Of a stretch of 64,000 nt of DNA, positions 37,359 to 49,700 are shown piece after piece. Positions within the stretch are counted from its first letter, which is position 1. Each line of letters starts with the position of its first letter. The DNA is from Dermatemys mawii (lineage: Eukaryota > Chordata > Testudines > Dermatemydidae). The translations under genes and the position numbers were made by a program. Below the pieces are notes generated by a model that made no database searches, was not told where the DNA came from, and saw only the letters and a list, made by a program, of their open reading frames with translations. The DNA lies in assembly GCA_007922305.1 (NCBI GenBank), contig ML677326.1, positions 57,034,785 through 57,098,784 of the forward strand. The letters run 5' to 3'.

Positions 37359-37454
37359 GTCAATATCATTATCCCCATTTTACACATGGGAAAATTGAGG
37401 TACAGGGTCAATATCATTATCTCCATTTTATACATGGGAAAATTGAGGTACAGG
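37359..37454. repeat. Tandem duplication of a 48-bp MIR-like unit
   Basis: Unit 37359-37406 and unit 37407-37454 differ at only two positions. The unit contains TATCATTATCCCCATTTTAC and GGGAAAATTGAGGTACAGG, which is the reverse-strand 3' part of MIR. The flank to about 37560 continues the MIR-like order. Confidence 0.85.
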
Positions 37455-38756
37455 AAGGTAAAAAGGCTTGCTTAAATTTTCCCATGAATTTTCTCCTGAG
37501 TCCCACTTCACTGCTCTATTCCTGCCTTCCTCTGTGAGACACACTATGTGGCAAAGACCCCAAAAAGGAGGATACAGAATTATTTATGTAGGAAACTTGA
37601 AATGCTGTTGGATTCCTTCCCTTAGTGTAAATTACTCCTTCTCTACCCCTAGTTACATTGCTTTTATTTCTGATGTAAATCATTTTCAGTAAGAAACGTG
37701 AGGAGATAACCAATTTGTGAAGAACATAAATAATTGTGTTACTATGAAAAGCTGTGAAAGTGAATCAGGTAACTCTTGTCCACATTAAGCCAATGAATAG
37801 AAACTGATCAATATTCTGGCAACTACTGTACGATAAGACAAATCCTGGAAAGACATACAAAAGAGCAGAAAGGAATCAGTAAGTAATTTGTGTTCACTGT
37901 TGGGATGTTGATGATAGGAGCCATTATAGAACAGTGAATTCTGGGAAGCTGATGAAAGTTAAAAAGCCATCCTTTTTGTTGGTATGGGTTAGTATTTTGA
38001 ATACCATTGTGAAACTCTTTAGCAAATGAAGACTTGATTTGACACAATTTTGGGATAATTTTTGTTAATCTGAGCTCAGTTTAACTGATGTGTCAATGCA
38101 GAATTCTAAACTGACACTTGAAGACTAGACTGAACTACTGACAATTAATTATGTAATTGACAGTATCGATCAATTTTAAATGGTACTTTAAAATATAATC
38201 TCTTTTGAAAAACAATTATTTTAAAAAGACAATTTTTGGGTGGACAGTCCAGGGAGATTAGGAGCAGTTCATCAAAGTGTACAGTGGAAGGGAGAATCAG
38301 GTTCTACTTGTAGTGTCTACTAGTATCTCCCAAAAAATCATATGAAATTAAATATCCATTAGCTATGAAGCCATTTATTCAGCTTACTGATTTTTTACAT
38401 TTTTTGTAAGGGTTGAGAAAGGAAGTTAAAAGGCACATACTTTGTATTTTTGGGGGGAGGGAGGGAGAAATGATAAAAACTAGCAAGTTGTCAAAATTAA
38501 ATTAATACTGTGTAAAATGGAGTATAACCACTACTGGTCTGCAGCATGTAAGAAGAGATTATGAACTTGGAAATGCTGGAGGAAAGATCTGATATAGAAC
38601 AGTAAAATCTACAACAATCTGACTGAAAACAAATGACTGAAAAACAGTACAATGGAATTATTGAGTCTGAAAAATTAGAAAATACTCTTAAAGCACTGAA
38701 ACCACTATAGAATTGATTTCAGGGTCTAAATATAGTTCTTTAAATTTATATTTAAT

Positions 38757-38862
38757 CTTTAGGGCAGAGACTGCATTTTAATATGTCTGTACAAAGCCTT
38801 GACAATGGTGGTTTGATCCTGATTGTATTACAGTAGCACCTAGAAGCTCCAAATAAATGTGT
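38757..38862 (+). repeat. Chelonian interspersed repeat (GGGCAGAGACTGCATTTTAA type)
   Basis: AGGGCAGAGACTGCATTTTA, TGTCTGTACAAAGCCTTGAC, TTTGATCCTGATTGTATTAC and AGTAGCACCTAGAAGCTCC occur in that order. I recognise the unit from turtle and other sauropsid genomes but cannot give its name securely. Confidence 0.6.
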
Positions 38863-40231
38863 TTTTAAGTATTATTCCAGCAGGAACTTGAAATTCCTTC
38901 AAATACTGGAGATAGCTGGCTTTTCTGCATTGTGAAATACAACATTTGAGATCCTTGGCAATGACAGTTGCTATACTAAATGGAAGGCATTACTACCTGC
39001 TTTATTACAATGTGCAGTTTCTGATTAAGCTGATCAAGACTGGATTTTTTTTTGTAGTCTTTTGATCAGTGTTGGATGTCTTTGAACATACACTATAGCT
39101 CAAACAAAATGCTACCAACTTGCTGCAGAAATTACTGGGTGAGGTTCGATGATTTTTCTTATATTGGTGACGGAGGTTGCCACACTAGAGAGGTACATGC
39201 GGATGATCATAATAGTACCTTGTGGCCTTATAAAATTTACAAATCTTCAACTGAAGACTGAACATCAGTTTGGGATTATAAAATTTGTTTTAAATTGGTC
39301 CAGCCCAATGGAAAACTGTGCATCATGCCATATTTCCAACAGGATTAAGCTCAGTTAGAGCTGCCAGTAATAAAGCCACTGCTGAATAATTTAATTTGCT
39401 AGTGTTCAAGCTGATTCACACAACAACTAGCTAGAGTCATGATATCAAGTGCTCAATTCAGTTATCTCCCAAAGGAAATAAACCTTATTTACACCATTAC
39501 TGTAATATGTTCAGAATGAGGCCTGCAATGCCAACAATTGCAGAACTTTAACCTTTTCCCAATAAATTACAATTGTTAAAATTGATTCCTCCTCCCATAC
39601 TGCACCTGACAAATTTGAGAGCTCTGAATAGTGACAACCGAGGAGAGGAACACAACTCACTTAATACTGAAATGCACTGGAATTAGAGCTCTTTTCAGAA
39701 GGCCAGAGTGGAAAAGTGATGTTTTATGCCTCCTAAACAGGGGTAGCTGGCATGTCCATCCTCCTCCTGGAATTCATAGCATGATCTCAGGAGAGCCCAT
39801 TGGATCTTACAGTACAGGCATCCTGCTCAACTCAGTTTCTCCTGCTTTTGAGATGATGATGATGATGATAGTGGACTACAGAATATGTTTTATTCTAAAT
39901 TATTTCACATTGGAGAAGTCTACAATAACAGAATTAACCAGTTCTTTTTTTTTTTTTTTTAAAAAAAGATATTAGAGAATAAATCATCAGCACCCTGAAA
40001 GACAAATAATTTAAGCACATAAGATCTCTATTTCTGTCACACCTTATCATCACCAAAGAGCCCAAGACAGCATATTAAGGTTTTGTACTTTACAATGAGG
40101 GAAAGCCAACTATCTCCAGCATTTGAAAGCCAAGTATGATTTCCAGTCCCTGCTCTACTACTGTGGTAAAATAAAAAGTAATTAAAACAGAGCAACAGCA
40201 ACAAGAGTTTTTTTTTCCAGGCTACTTAAAC
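38863..40231. other. PALLD: Intron stretch without recognised elements
   Basis: A short (GAT)n run lies at about 39852-39870 and a T/A homopolymer junction at 39944-39967. The block 39360-39560 looks unique and could be conserved non-coding sequence. No exon seen. Confidence 0.4.
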
Positions 40232-40233
40232 TA

Positions 40234-40447
40234 CAGGCATGTCGCATCTTGTGCGAGGGTTCCGTTCCGCGGTTACCGTGTAAACTGGAAACCGCATACA
40301 GCCAGAACCCATTGACTTCAATGGCGGGCAAAATTGCGCCCCCTACAGAAAGCTTTTTTAAAAAAATTTCCCCTTTCTTTTTTTTTTTGCCAACCGCGTA
40401 AAGCGGAAATTTCGTAAGTTAAATACGCCTAAGACGCGACATGCCTG
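40234..40447. mobile_element. Tigger-like short inverted-repeat element, 214 bp
   Basis: The left end CAGGCATGTCGCATCTTGTG and the right end AAGACGCGACATGCCTG form inverted termini, with the target dinucleotide TA on both sides (40232-40233, 40448-40449). CAGGCAT termini with a TA duplication are the pattern of Tigger elements of the Tc1/mariner group. The interior has GGGTTCCGTTCCGCGGTTAC and CCCATTGACTTCAATGG, with no coding potential. Confidence 0.85.
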
Positions 40448-41359
40448 TAGTTTAAATTATGCAACACACAAAAAAACGAAAATTGCTTTTGCTTAGGTAA
40501 CAGGCACGGCTTTAGAAAAATAGACAGGTAGCCACTCTTAAAGTAATATGCCTTGGATTAAACTACCATACAAAAGGAAGTATTTACAGCATTTGCAGCA
40601 TGGCTCAAATGACTTGACATTTAAGCTTTCTACACAGTAATGTTAATTGATTCACTTTTTTGACTATAGGAAAGCTTTCTGGTCACTGCGCTACTGAAAT
40701 GATATAATTAGACTTGCTATTACATTGCCATTTTGATTATAAATAGACTATGGAAGAGAAGGCAGCTAAAACACTGGTGCTTGAGACATAATTACAGATT
40801 TTTAAAACCTTTGGATTCAACCACACCCTTATTTGTAGGGAAAGAGAGTGGAGGGATCGGCTAACAGGAGAGGAACTAAAAGGGAGAAAATCTCTGACTT
40901 TTCATGAAGATTTCTTGCAAATTGTTCCAAAGGGAGGAGAACGGGAAATGTTAGCACCTTCCCACCAAGCCTGCTCACCTAACCAGTGGAGCTCTCAGAA
41001 TGATACAAGGGCCAGTGAAAGAAATGACTCCTGGCAAAAACTGGAAACAGCAGTGGAGGAGCAACAGGGGTGGGGCCCAGTCAGTGTTCCCCACTGACAG
41101 CTACTCCTCTCTTTCCCCGCCCACCCCATTAGAGCCCATGGATGCCAGCACTGTCAGTAGATAAACAGCACCGAACAGTTTGAACGCTGGATATTCGTCA
41201 ATCTGCTGGCTTCCCCCAATCTCTTCCTTCTCCCCAGCTGCTAGTTTCAGCCTGCCTGTACTCCATGGGTAAAATGTGGGTTAAGAATAGCATGTCCTCC
41301 ACCAGTGGCTAGTTTAAATAGAGAAGAGTCCACTACATTTACCAGGAAAAGGAATTTCT

Positions 41360-41428
41360 CCATTAGCTCAGGGAGTATAGGCCTATGTTTTGGTGCTAAA
41401 GATCTGAATTTCAAACCTCACTAATAAC
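41360..41428 (+). repeat. tRNA-like repeat module
   Basis: TTAGCTCAGGGAGTATAGGC resembles a tRNA box A, and GATCTGAATTTCAAACC, 28 bases further on, a decayed box B. The cloverleaf is not restorable, so I take it as a tRNA-derived repeat and not a tRNA gene. Confidence 0.4.
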
Positions 41429-42005
41429 CCACAGCAGGTTATTATATGTGTTCCTCTGCATTGTCCTTTTCTCTCTCCAACTCTGCTTCTATCCTGTCTC
41501 AGTGCCCATCTTTTTTTTGTCTACTTATTCCATTTCCCACTGCTCTGCATTTATTTAACCTTTCCTGCTATTCCCCCTCACTCCATCACAGTTACCAATC
41601 TATCTACAATAATTTTTTTTATTGTATGAGATTATAGTTATAAAAACAATTGTATTCTTCTGTTCCAGTCAGCATGCCAGGACATTGGTGCTTGCCCTTA
41701 ATTTGTTTAGCACTCTGCATTCCCTTATTAGTCAAAGAAAAAGTCTCCTTGCACTTATCTCCTATCCTACTTCTTCATAAGCAGCATCTTGCCACAATTA
41801 TCGTTGTCTTTTCCTGTAACTCACCTATTCAGAGGATATATTTAAATTCAAATCTTAATAGAACTTAAGGTCAACTGATGTAGAGTGTGGAGGGTCCTAT
41901 AAGGTTTTCAGGGTCAAGAGAAGGGGACTTGAAAAAAGAGTAACATGGAATTGCAAATGTCTTGTTATGGCTTACTCTGATTGGTTTCAAGAGTGTCCTT
42001 TATAC

Positions 42006-42396
42006 CAGTGGTTCTCAACCAGGGATATGCAGAGGTCTTCCAGGGAGTACATCAACTCATTAAGATATCTGCATAATTTTACAACAGGCTACATAAAAAG
42101 CACTAGCAGTCAGTAAAAAACTAGAATTTCACACAGACGATTTGTTTATACTGCTCTAAATACTGTAGACTGAAATGCAAGTACAATATTTATATTCCAA
42201 TTGATTTATTTTATAATTATATGGTAAAAATGAGAAAGTCAGCAATTTTTCAGTAACAGCGTGGCTGTGACACTTTTGTATTTTTATGTCTGATTTTGTG
42301 ACCAAGTAGCTTTTAAATGAGGTGAAACTTGGGATACACAAAACAAATCAGACTCCTGGCAGGCATACAATAGTCTGTAAAGACTGAGAGCCACTG
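42006..42396. mobile_element. Non-autonomous hAT element, 391 bp
   Basis: It begins CAGTGGTTCTCAACCAGGGA and ends AAAGACTGAGAGCCACTG, inverted at the outer bases. A perfect 8-bp duplication CTTTATAC flanks it (41998-42005, 42397-42404). Its interior is AT-rich, with no reading frame of note. Confidence 0.93.
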
Positions 42397-42469
42397 CTTT
42401 ATACTGTCGCTACTTTCATGTTGATTTGTAATAACACATTTTGAGTAGTAATCTTTAGCAGTGGAACTC

Positions 42470-42660
42470 AAAGCATATTGTCAAACGCTGATGCAGATTT
42501 CCAACACCACTCTAAGCCAGAAAAGTATACCTACATTTTATACGGCTAAACTGTTCCGTGACTTGCCTAAAATGGTGACAGTCAGAAGTGTAGCCCCTAA
42601 ATCCTGATTCCCTGATTTCTTGTCTCTAGCCCTTGCCCATATTTTCTTCACTCCCTTAAC
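42470..42660 (-). repeat. MIR-like SINE fragment, reverse orientation
   Basis: TACATTTTATACGGCTAAAC, GTGACTTGCCTAAAATGGTG and CTAAATCCTGATTCCCTGAT occur in the order of a reverse MIR. It is diverged and its ends are soft. Confidence 0.5.
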
Positions 42661-43959
42661 GCCATTGGTATTGTAATGCTGTTCATGTTAGTCACATTTT
42701 GGTAAATTACAGCTGCTGGAATAGTGAGACCTATCAGGAACTACACAGAAGTTTGACTTCTGAGTCAGGCTTCACCTCCTTTTGCTCCCTCCGACTTGAA
42801 AATGCTTCCCAGTAACAGTCCATGAGCTGACATATTCTCAGTATTTAAAAGATAAAGGAATAAGTTCTTACCTTTCCTCAGGACACCAAGCCCAGAGTGC
42901 CTTTAACTTATCATAAAGGAGGATGAGATTTTAACATCCTCTTGCAAACATTTTGGAACTAGAACAAAACTGCAAGGTTGATGTGTTAATTTAAATATTA
43001 TTGCTGACGTTTGTGTCCACAACCATTTAGGTTTTCAGTGTTCCAGCTTCCTCGAGCACTCTGTATTGCAGCTCCTCCTCCAGCCGAACAAAGCTTTATG
43101 TTGCCTTAGAAGGCCTAGAGAAGTGGGGGAGGGTGTTCTGTATCTTTGTCACTGGTAGTGACTATTTATCAAATCAGTTTACTTTTTTTAGTTTTCTCAC
43201 AGATATCAAAGTATGCCCAAATCAAAAACTTTGACCCAAATGCCCTTGGGAATTGGGCTGGGATGTGTGTGAAATGTAGATCTGAGTCCAAATTCTGTAG
43301 CTGAAGCCAGTTTCCGATATCAAGGAACATTCTCCCATCAATTTGATCGTAATAAAAAAAAAAGATTTCCACCAGGATTTTTCAGGGCTTAGATATGATT
43401 AGTTGGAGGTATTGAGGCATACAGTCCTCTTAACCCCCTTCCTCCTCTCCTGCAATACTTTCCCTCTCCTCCCAAAAGCAGATTCAGTTTCTCTATAATA
43501 TCTGTATCCTTTCTACATTAATTCAGTTTAACTTTTTCTTTTCATATGGACTTTCTAGTAAGGTGTGTCACAAATGTGCACAATGCTTGCAATTTAATTA
43601 TAGCTTTTCTGATAGCAAAGGAAGAAATAATTTGTCTTCAGGCTGTTAGACAATGGTGCCTGTGATCACTCTTTTTAAAACACAGCTCCACAAAAAGTTT
43701 TCAGAACCATAAGAAAAAGGGACAAACCCATCTTGAGCTTTGCTGACAGGGGATTAAAGAAAAATAAAAACATTCTTGAGTGCATGATTCTCCATATATA
43801 CCATCCCTGCCATTAAAAAAAGAAAGTGGATTGCTGCACAAGTATTCATTCCTTTCCCCAGCTTTCCTAAAATCCCTGAAACGCTTGTATTCTGAAATAC
43901 TCCAACTTGGACTTCCTTATTTGGTTGCTGGAGCTGTTCTTTGTCTTGTTCAAACATTC

Positions 43960-44150
43960 TGGTAAAACTGCACGCCTCCCTCTATCCCCATACCCTCCCC
44001 CAGTTCTATAGACATAGTCTGACTTCAGCAGGTCACCCTGACTCAGCCTCCTTTGTAGTTTGCTAACCAATCACACATCAGTTATGCCCATTTAAGGAGT
44101 ACCTTTCCTTTTGCAAATCATCACAGCAAAAGGGAGTTTTCAGCTGTTTG
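43960..44150 (-). promoter_or_regulatory. PALLD: Candidate internal palladin promoter/enhancer (CArG, CCAAT, AP-1)
   Basis: Within 60 bases lie a perfect CArG box CCATTTAAGG (44088-44097), a CCAAT box (44067-44071) and an AP-1 site TGACTCA (44039-44045). An E-box CAGCTG lies just upstream on the gene strand (44141-44146). On the minus strand the order is E-box, CArG, CCAAT, AP-1, followed by a weak TATA-like TCTATAG and a possible donor at GGAGG/GTATGG. CArG boxes bind SRF, which drives smooth-muscle and cytoskeletal genes. Palladin belongs to that class, and its short isoform is made from an internal promoter. Inference only: no transcript start can be read from sequence. Confidence 0.35.
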
Positions 44151-45079
44151 GAAATTTTGCTTTGTTGCAGACACTAAAGTCAGCATAAAACATGGATTTC
44201 ACAGAATTATTTTATCTGCTCAGAAACTAGAGATTGCTACAGAACATGTGCATTTAAAAAAAGGCAAAAAAAAAAAGCAGCACTGCAACTCAATTTGAGA
44301 TCACTTTTTATTCTTCAGTTATTTGCTGCTTAGCCTTAGTACTTTTTAAATGTGCAAACACACAGTACTTAGAGGTTAATCTAAACAATAAGAATGTTTA
44401 ATATTCTGTAGAACTGGGTGAGAATTACAGACAAGATGACAAAGAAAAATTGTGCTCTGTACGTTTAAAATAACTTCGTAAAGTAAACATTTTTCTGATT
44501 TCTTTCACTACATTCTGGAACTGAAATGAATCAGGCATTTAAGGTGCAAGTGAATCATTTTAGGATTTCACTTCTTGTCTGAGCAAAAAGCCCATCTCCT
44601 AATAATGTTAGCTATCTCAGAAAGAAAATGCAGTGGCCAAGCTGTTCTACTAGACCAGTGACACACATAAGACTGGACAAAGCACTAGAAAGCATACTAT
44701 AAGGAATAATCATTCATTGTCAGGTGCTGGAGCAGATGATCTATCAGAGCACTTCCCATGTATTATTGCTGCTTATTATTTACATATTGCTATCAGCATG
44801 ACATGTATTCAGAAGACTAATATGAAAACATTGTAAGAATTGACATGCTAACATAAACTGAAAATATAAGACAGGACAACAGCAAGATAGAGAGTGTAGA
44901 TGTCTGAGTCTTGCTGGTTCCATAATTTCCGTTCTGATCTTTTATGTTTAATTTTCTCTGAGTGTAGGATTATGGGCCTTTTTGAACCATCATTCTTAAA
45001 CACAGGCAGAGAGAATCTTTCAAAATCCTATTATAAGATGATATATATCTTTGCAATTATAAATATATATAATTATATA

Positions 45080-46786
45080 TATCTACCGCAATTCCTGCAT
45101 CTTCCAGCTTTTTAAGAAGCACATTTGTCATACCAGCTCCTGTAGCATCATGTCAATAAATTCCAAAAAATTCTCTCTGACAGTCACGATTGCAGGGACA
45201 TTTTCACGAGATTCCGTTGTTACAAAACGCTCCATTGAAGTCATTTGTTCCATATGGCTGATGTCAGGTGTGCAGTCCAGAATAACAGAGTAATATCTTG
45301 CTGATTTCAGACGTGCCAAATCTTCTGTTTGGATTTTGTTGCCAGTAACTGTATGATCTCATTTTGAATTGTTTTTCCAAGATAGTGGTGTGTGTACATT
45401 TCTTGGGTGGTGACTCTTCTTAGGTGCTCCGGGAGTACAGCATCAAACTCAACCATCAGCTCCACAATTTTAAGGAAGTTTCCAATGTTTGGCACATACA
45501 GCACATATGAAGTGTTCTGGGTAACAAGCATTCTCACAATGGCAGTGAGCCTTTTCAGAACATTTTGCTAGTAAAGAGACTGATGCAATCTTCTCTTGAA
45601 GCTGATCATCTATGGTGGTCTTTAACCTTTAGTCTCATCTCAAGCTCTTTCCACCTACGGAATGCTCTCTGGTGATTTGCTGCCTTCTTATGGCATGCCA
45701 GATTTTTACAGTCCTTTGTTCCCATAAAACCCAATGTGGCTAGAACATTAGACTGGAAGAATTTGCAACAAAAACAGTATGCAGCATTCTGGATTTTTGA
45801 GTACATAAGCCTGGTCCTGTCCACTTTGTCACCATTGGGGATTTCACACCAGAAATGTATTGGATGGAAACTTCTATTTTCATTGTTTTTGGGGAACATG
45901 AAGTTTTTGACTTGCTGTGGCCCATGCAGTATAAGGAAGTCCCTCAAGCTACTGCTCAAGTGCGTCCACAGTCCTGGATCTTCTAGACTTAAGGAACTAA
46001 ATTTAGCAGCAGCTGTTTTTTGTGCCTCCATCACATTCTTCTCTGATCTACACTTTTCTTCGGGAATGTGCACGGTTACATCCATTTGAGATGGAGATAT
46101 GGATGCTGCAGTAGCTGCCAGGTCACCTGCACTCTGACTAACTGGAAGATCAGGCATCTCCTCACCGCTCACATCCTCACTGGGGTCGGAAGAATCACCG
46201 TGAACATTTGTGTCTATGTATCTCAGGAGAGCTTCTTTCTGCTTAGATAGAAAAGCATCTTTTGTTTGCTTGCTTGCTTATTCTGAATGCTGCCCCATAA
46301 GGGTGTTTTCTTCTTTCACTCGTGACTGCTGTTCTATACCAGCTATAGTGGCTCTGAACACTCAGTTGCAGGGGATAAATAAGGAGGCTGGTAGCAGGGC
46401 CTGAGTGAGTGAAGATATCAGTATCTTTAGGGCCTAACTAGCTCCTACTACTACAGCTGATTGCCTATTCTCCTCAAGTGGGTTCAGGGAAGCAGTAGGA
46501 AACAGGAAGCTCCCTGAGAAGCTGATGTTAATCAATCCAGGTTCCCAGGGGTGCTAGCGAGGTACATAAGAGGCTGTTCCTCCTCCTATCTCCCTGCAGC
46601 TCCTGCTCCTTTCTGTTATTCCCTCTCAACTTTTCTCCTACCTGCCTATGTTTCCTGTTTCCTTCTTTCTCCAGCACAGCACTCCATCAGCAGACACAAT
46701 TTTCTACATTTTGGGTCCTAGTTCCCCCTCCCCACACAGTCTGGCACCTGAGGTGACCACCTCAGTTCGCCTCATGGTAAACCATG
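45080..46786 (-). pseudogene. Broken hAT transposase (ZMYM-like), copy 2
   Basis: On the minus strand the element starts near TTACCATGAGGCGAACTGAG, the outermost terminus being lost. The longest frame (45606-46172) begins MSGEEMPDLPVSQSAGDL and contains SLSLEDPGLWTHLSSSL, FHPIHFWCEIPNGDKV and NAAYCFCCKFFQS (the TTF-type zinc finger). A second frame (45307-45537) reads IGNFLKIVELMVEFDAVLPE and TQEMYTHHYLGKTIQNEII. A third (45128-45319) reads LKSARYYSVILDCTPDIS and ends FLEFIDMMLQE. These follow the usual order of this transposase family into the start of the RNase H-like catalytic region. The copy stops there, running into TA-rich DNA, and is inactive. It shares most of its zinc-finger half with copy 1 at 21296-22532. 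Confidence 0.9.
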
Positions 46787-49700
46787 TAAGCATTTGCTTG
46801 CTGCTTTGCTCTTGACATATCAAAAACTGGTATGATGGATGCCAGAAAATTAAACTCCATCTCTTTATGTGGAGTCCTAGGCTGTAAGAAGTCAGCAAGT
46901 CACAAAAATTTGTAATGCCCTCTAGGAACTAGTGCCCATATCCTCAAAGATATTTGAACTCCTAACCTTCATTGAAATCAATGGATCCAGGCACAATTTT
47001 CTTCATCCAAGACATAGTAATATGTTACTTTCAATGGTTGGCAGCAGCTTCAAACAGTAATTTGCTGCAGCTAGTCCAATAGCTAGGATACCACAGTGGG
47101 ATTTTAGAACTGTCTTGGACAGTGGGAACTGGTGGACAGTGATTCCATGTTCTATTAACATGTTTAGGAGAGCTCATGAGAAACAACTTGGAACAAGCTA
47201 TAACTAATATACTAAACAGAAATGAGGGAGGGTGTCAGACTTTTTGGGAAAGACCCAATATCAACACCAGTGTCAAAGTTTTGGCTTGGAAAAAATAATT
47301 TAATTGTTCTGGCCCATATTATATCCCAAACCACATAGGAGTACTGATGCGTTGAGTGACTGTCTCATCAGCCACTTCATGTTTCATAATGCACAAGGTA
47401 CAGGAGCACTGAAGTGCTCTTTCAGAGCTGCTTCAGACCTTCTACACGGGTTCTATAGAATGCCACTGTTTTTTGATGCTACATATAGAGAATAAACATT
47501 GTGACATGGTCACATAATTCCTGTGAGGTTGATTATTTTCTGGCATGCCTATTGGTCTCTCCCTTTTCAGGAATGGGGGAGGACCTTTAGATACAATGCC
47601 ATTTGCAAAGTGACTCCAGCACCAAATCTGTCCCTAAGCCGTCTGATACATGATCCAAGAAGCAACACCAGAAACACTGAACCTAGGGGCCCAATGTTAA
47701 TTCATCCTTGCAACAAACTTTGTTACTTTTAAAACTGGGAAATGTTAAAGTACATTTAAGTAACTATCTTGAGGCTGATTTTCTGTGTTGCTGCAAACTG
47801 GCCAAGGGCACTTTCAATTATTATTTTCTTTAGAGTTGAAGTCAGATGTGCTGAATTGGCACAGGCTGTTGTGAAAACAATCATGCCAATTAGACCTTAT
47901 TGAAAGTTCAAAAATTCATTGTGCTCACCCATTTATTCCTTGAGTTATTTTAGTAATGCACATATTAAAGAACCTAAATGTTAAAATCAAACAAGAGCAC
48001 TAGTAGCTCCCGGGGGAGAAGCAGCTTATGCTGTGCTCTGGAGAGGAACTGTACTAGAATCACAATGCCTTGCAGAGCTATCTTGATTTCACACCACCTT
48101 CAATGGAGGCCAGTGGCTAAGTGTTGCAATCTGGCTTGTTGTGTGTTTGATATTGTACGGTTCTGCAGACATGCCTTTTTCCAAATCACAAGATTTAATA
48201 AATCGCTGCTTTATTAAAACCTATTTAATGAGCTCCGACTACTGTGGAAAAATTAAAATGCCCCCCTAAACTACATAAGCTACACAAGTTGCTTCTTGGG
48301 TCCCACCATTTAGGATACCCACAGAAGGTTTCAATTACTTTGGTACTTACAGCCCTGCCTTTTAAATCAGTTTGAATTTTCATTTAAAAGTAGTACCTAT
48401 TCCACAGCTGTAGTAATTATTTAAAATAATTTCTGTGAGTCCCAATACTGTGAGTTGCTTAACATATGTATATTGGATGCCTCCACTATAGTATGGTACA
48501 TTGTGTATGGGCCAGAACCTCTTTAGGCAGCAATTCCTCTGTCTGTAGTTAACCCTAGAGAAGTTCAAAATGAGTCCAAATGCCATAAGTGCCAGACACT
48601 CCACAAAATCAACTACAGACTTCTTTATCACAATTTAATTATGTGGAAGGTACTCAGATAGCTGATGAGTGGTGGTATAAAACCCTAAGATTTGCATCAC
48701 CTATAGCTATGGTTACTTAACAGCTTCCATTATAAAGACCCTATTTTCAGTTGTTTATCACCTTGCCAAACTTAAACTGTTTGTACTATATTTCTGCATT
48801 CCAGGTATCAACCTCAGGCTGGATTTTTTTTGAAAGTTCAGCAAAAATAGTTTAGCTGATTCTGAGAACAAGATTAGAGAAAATGTGTTGTTTGACTTGT
48901 GTTAATTGCTCCTTTAAATAATTGTTCTGTTGAGAACTTCTAGTGCCGTCCTGACTACTTGAAATTTGGCAGGGTGTTCACGTTGGTGTTAGGGAAGTGC
49001 CTTTTGCTGTGTCTATGAACATTTGCCCAAATTTGGCCAAGTAATAAAATGTCACATGCATAGCAGACAGAGTTTGGCAGCTACATTTTCTGAAGATTTT
49101 ATCTGTAGCGGGTATACTACAGCCGAAGGCTGTTAGAACTGAGCAGTATTTCCCTGCAATTGTTGCTCCAGGCTGTTGAGGTGGGGATAGGCACTTGAAC
49201 TGAGGTATGAGAGACTGTCTTTCCTATGCAGTCATGCTCCCTCTGCTTTTACCCAGGCAGCAAGGTTGTGGAAGAGGAGCAGCCAACTGAAATGCAGATG
49301 GAATAAGAATGAGATGGGTGTGAGAAAGAAAGTGAGAGTGTGTGTGAGAGAGCATGTGTAAGAGAGATATTTTAATTTTGTCATTTCTTAGCTACTGAGT
49401 GCTTGGCTTTGCAACCTTAATATGTATAATGTAATATAGAGAGTGGCAATCACCCTCCTCACAATCACAATTCTTACTGTATCTGTCAGTCTTCCCAATG
49501 TTTTTGCTCTTTGACCAGCTGTTGTCTTTAACAGCCATGCAGACATCTGATGTATAGGAATACTTAAAGGGTTTGCTTCACACTATCTCTCTGTGGGATA
49601 GTTATCAACGTTCTAGAGAAGCATAAGGTCTGGCGAACAGCTATTCAAATGGGACAAAAATAAAAGCAAAGGAATCTGATAGCATAGAATAGCATTGCAC

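Noticed and set aside
40226..40455. piggyBac-type element with TTAA duplication
   Set aside because: TTAA flanks exist only because the target is palindromic; the CAGGCAT termini and TA duplication fit Tigger better.
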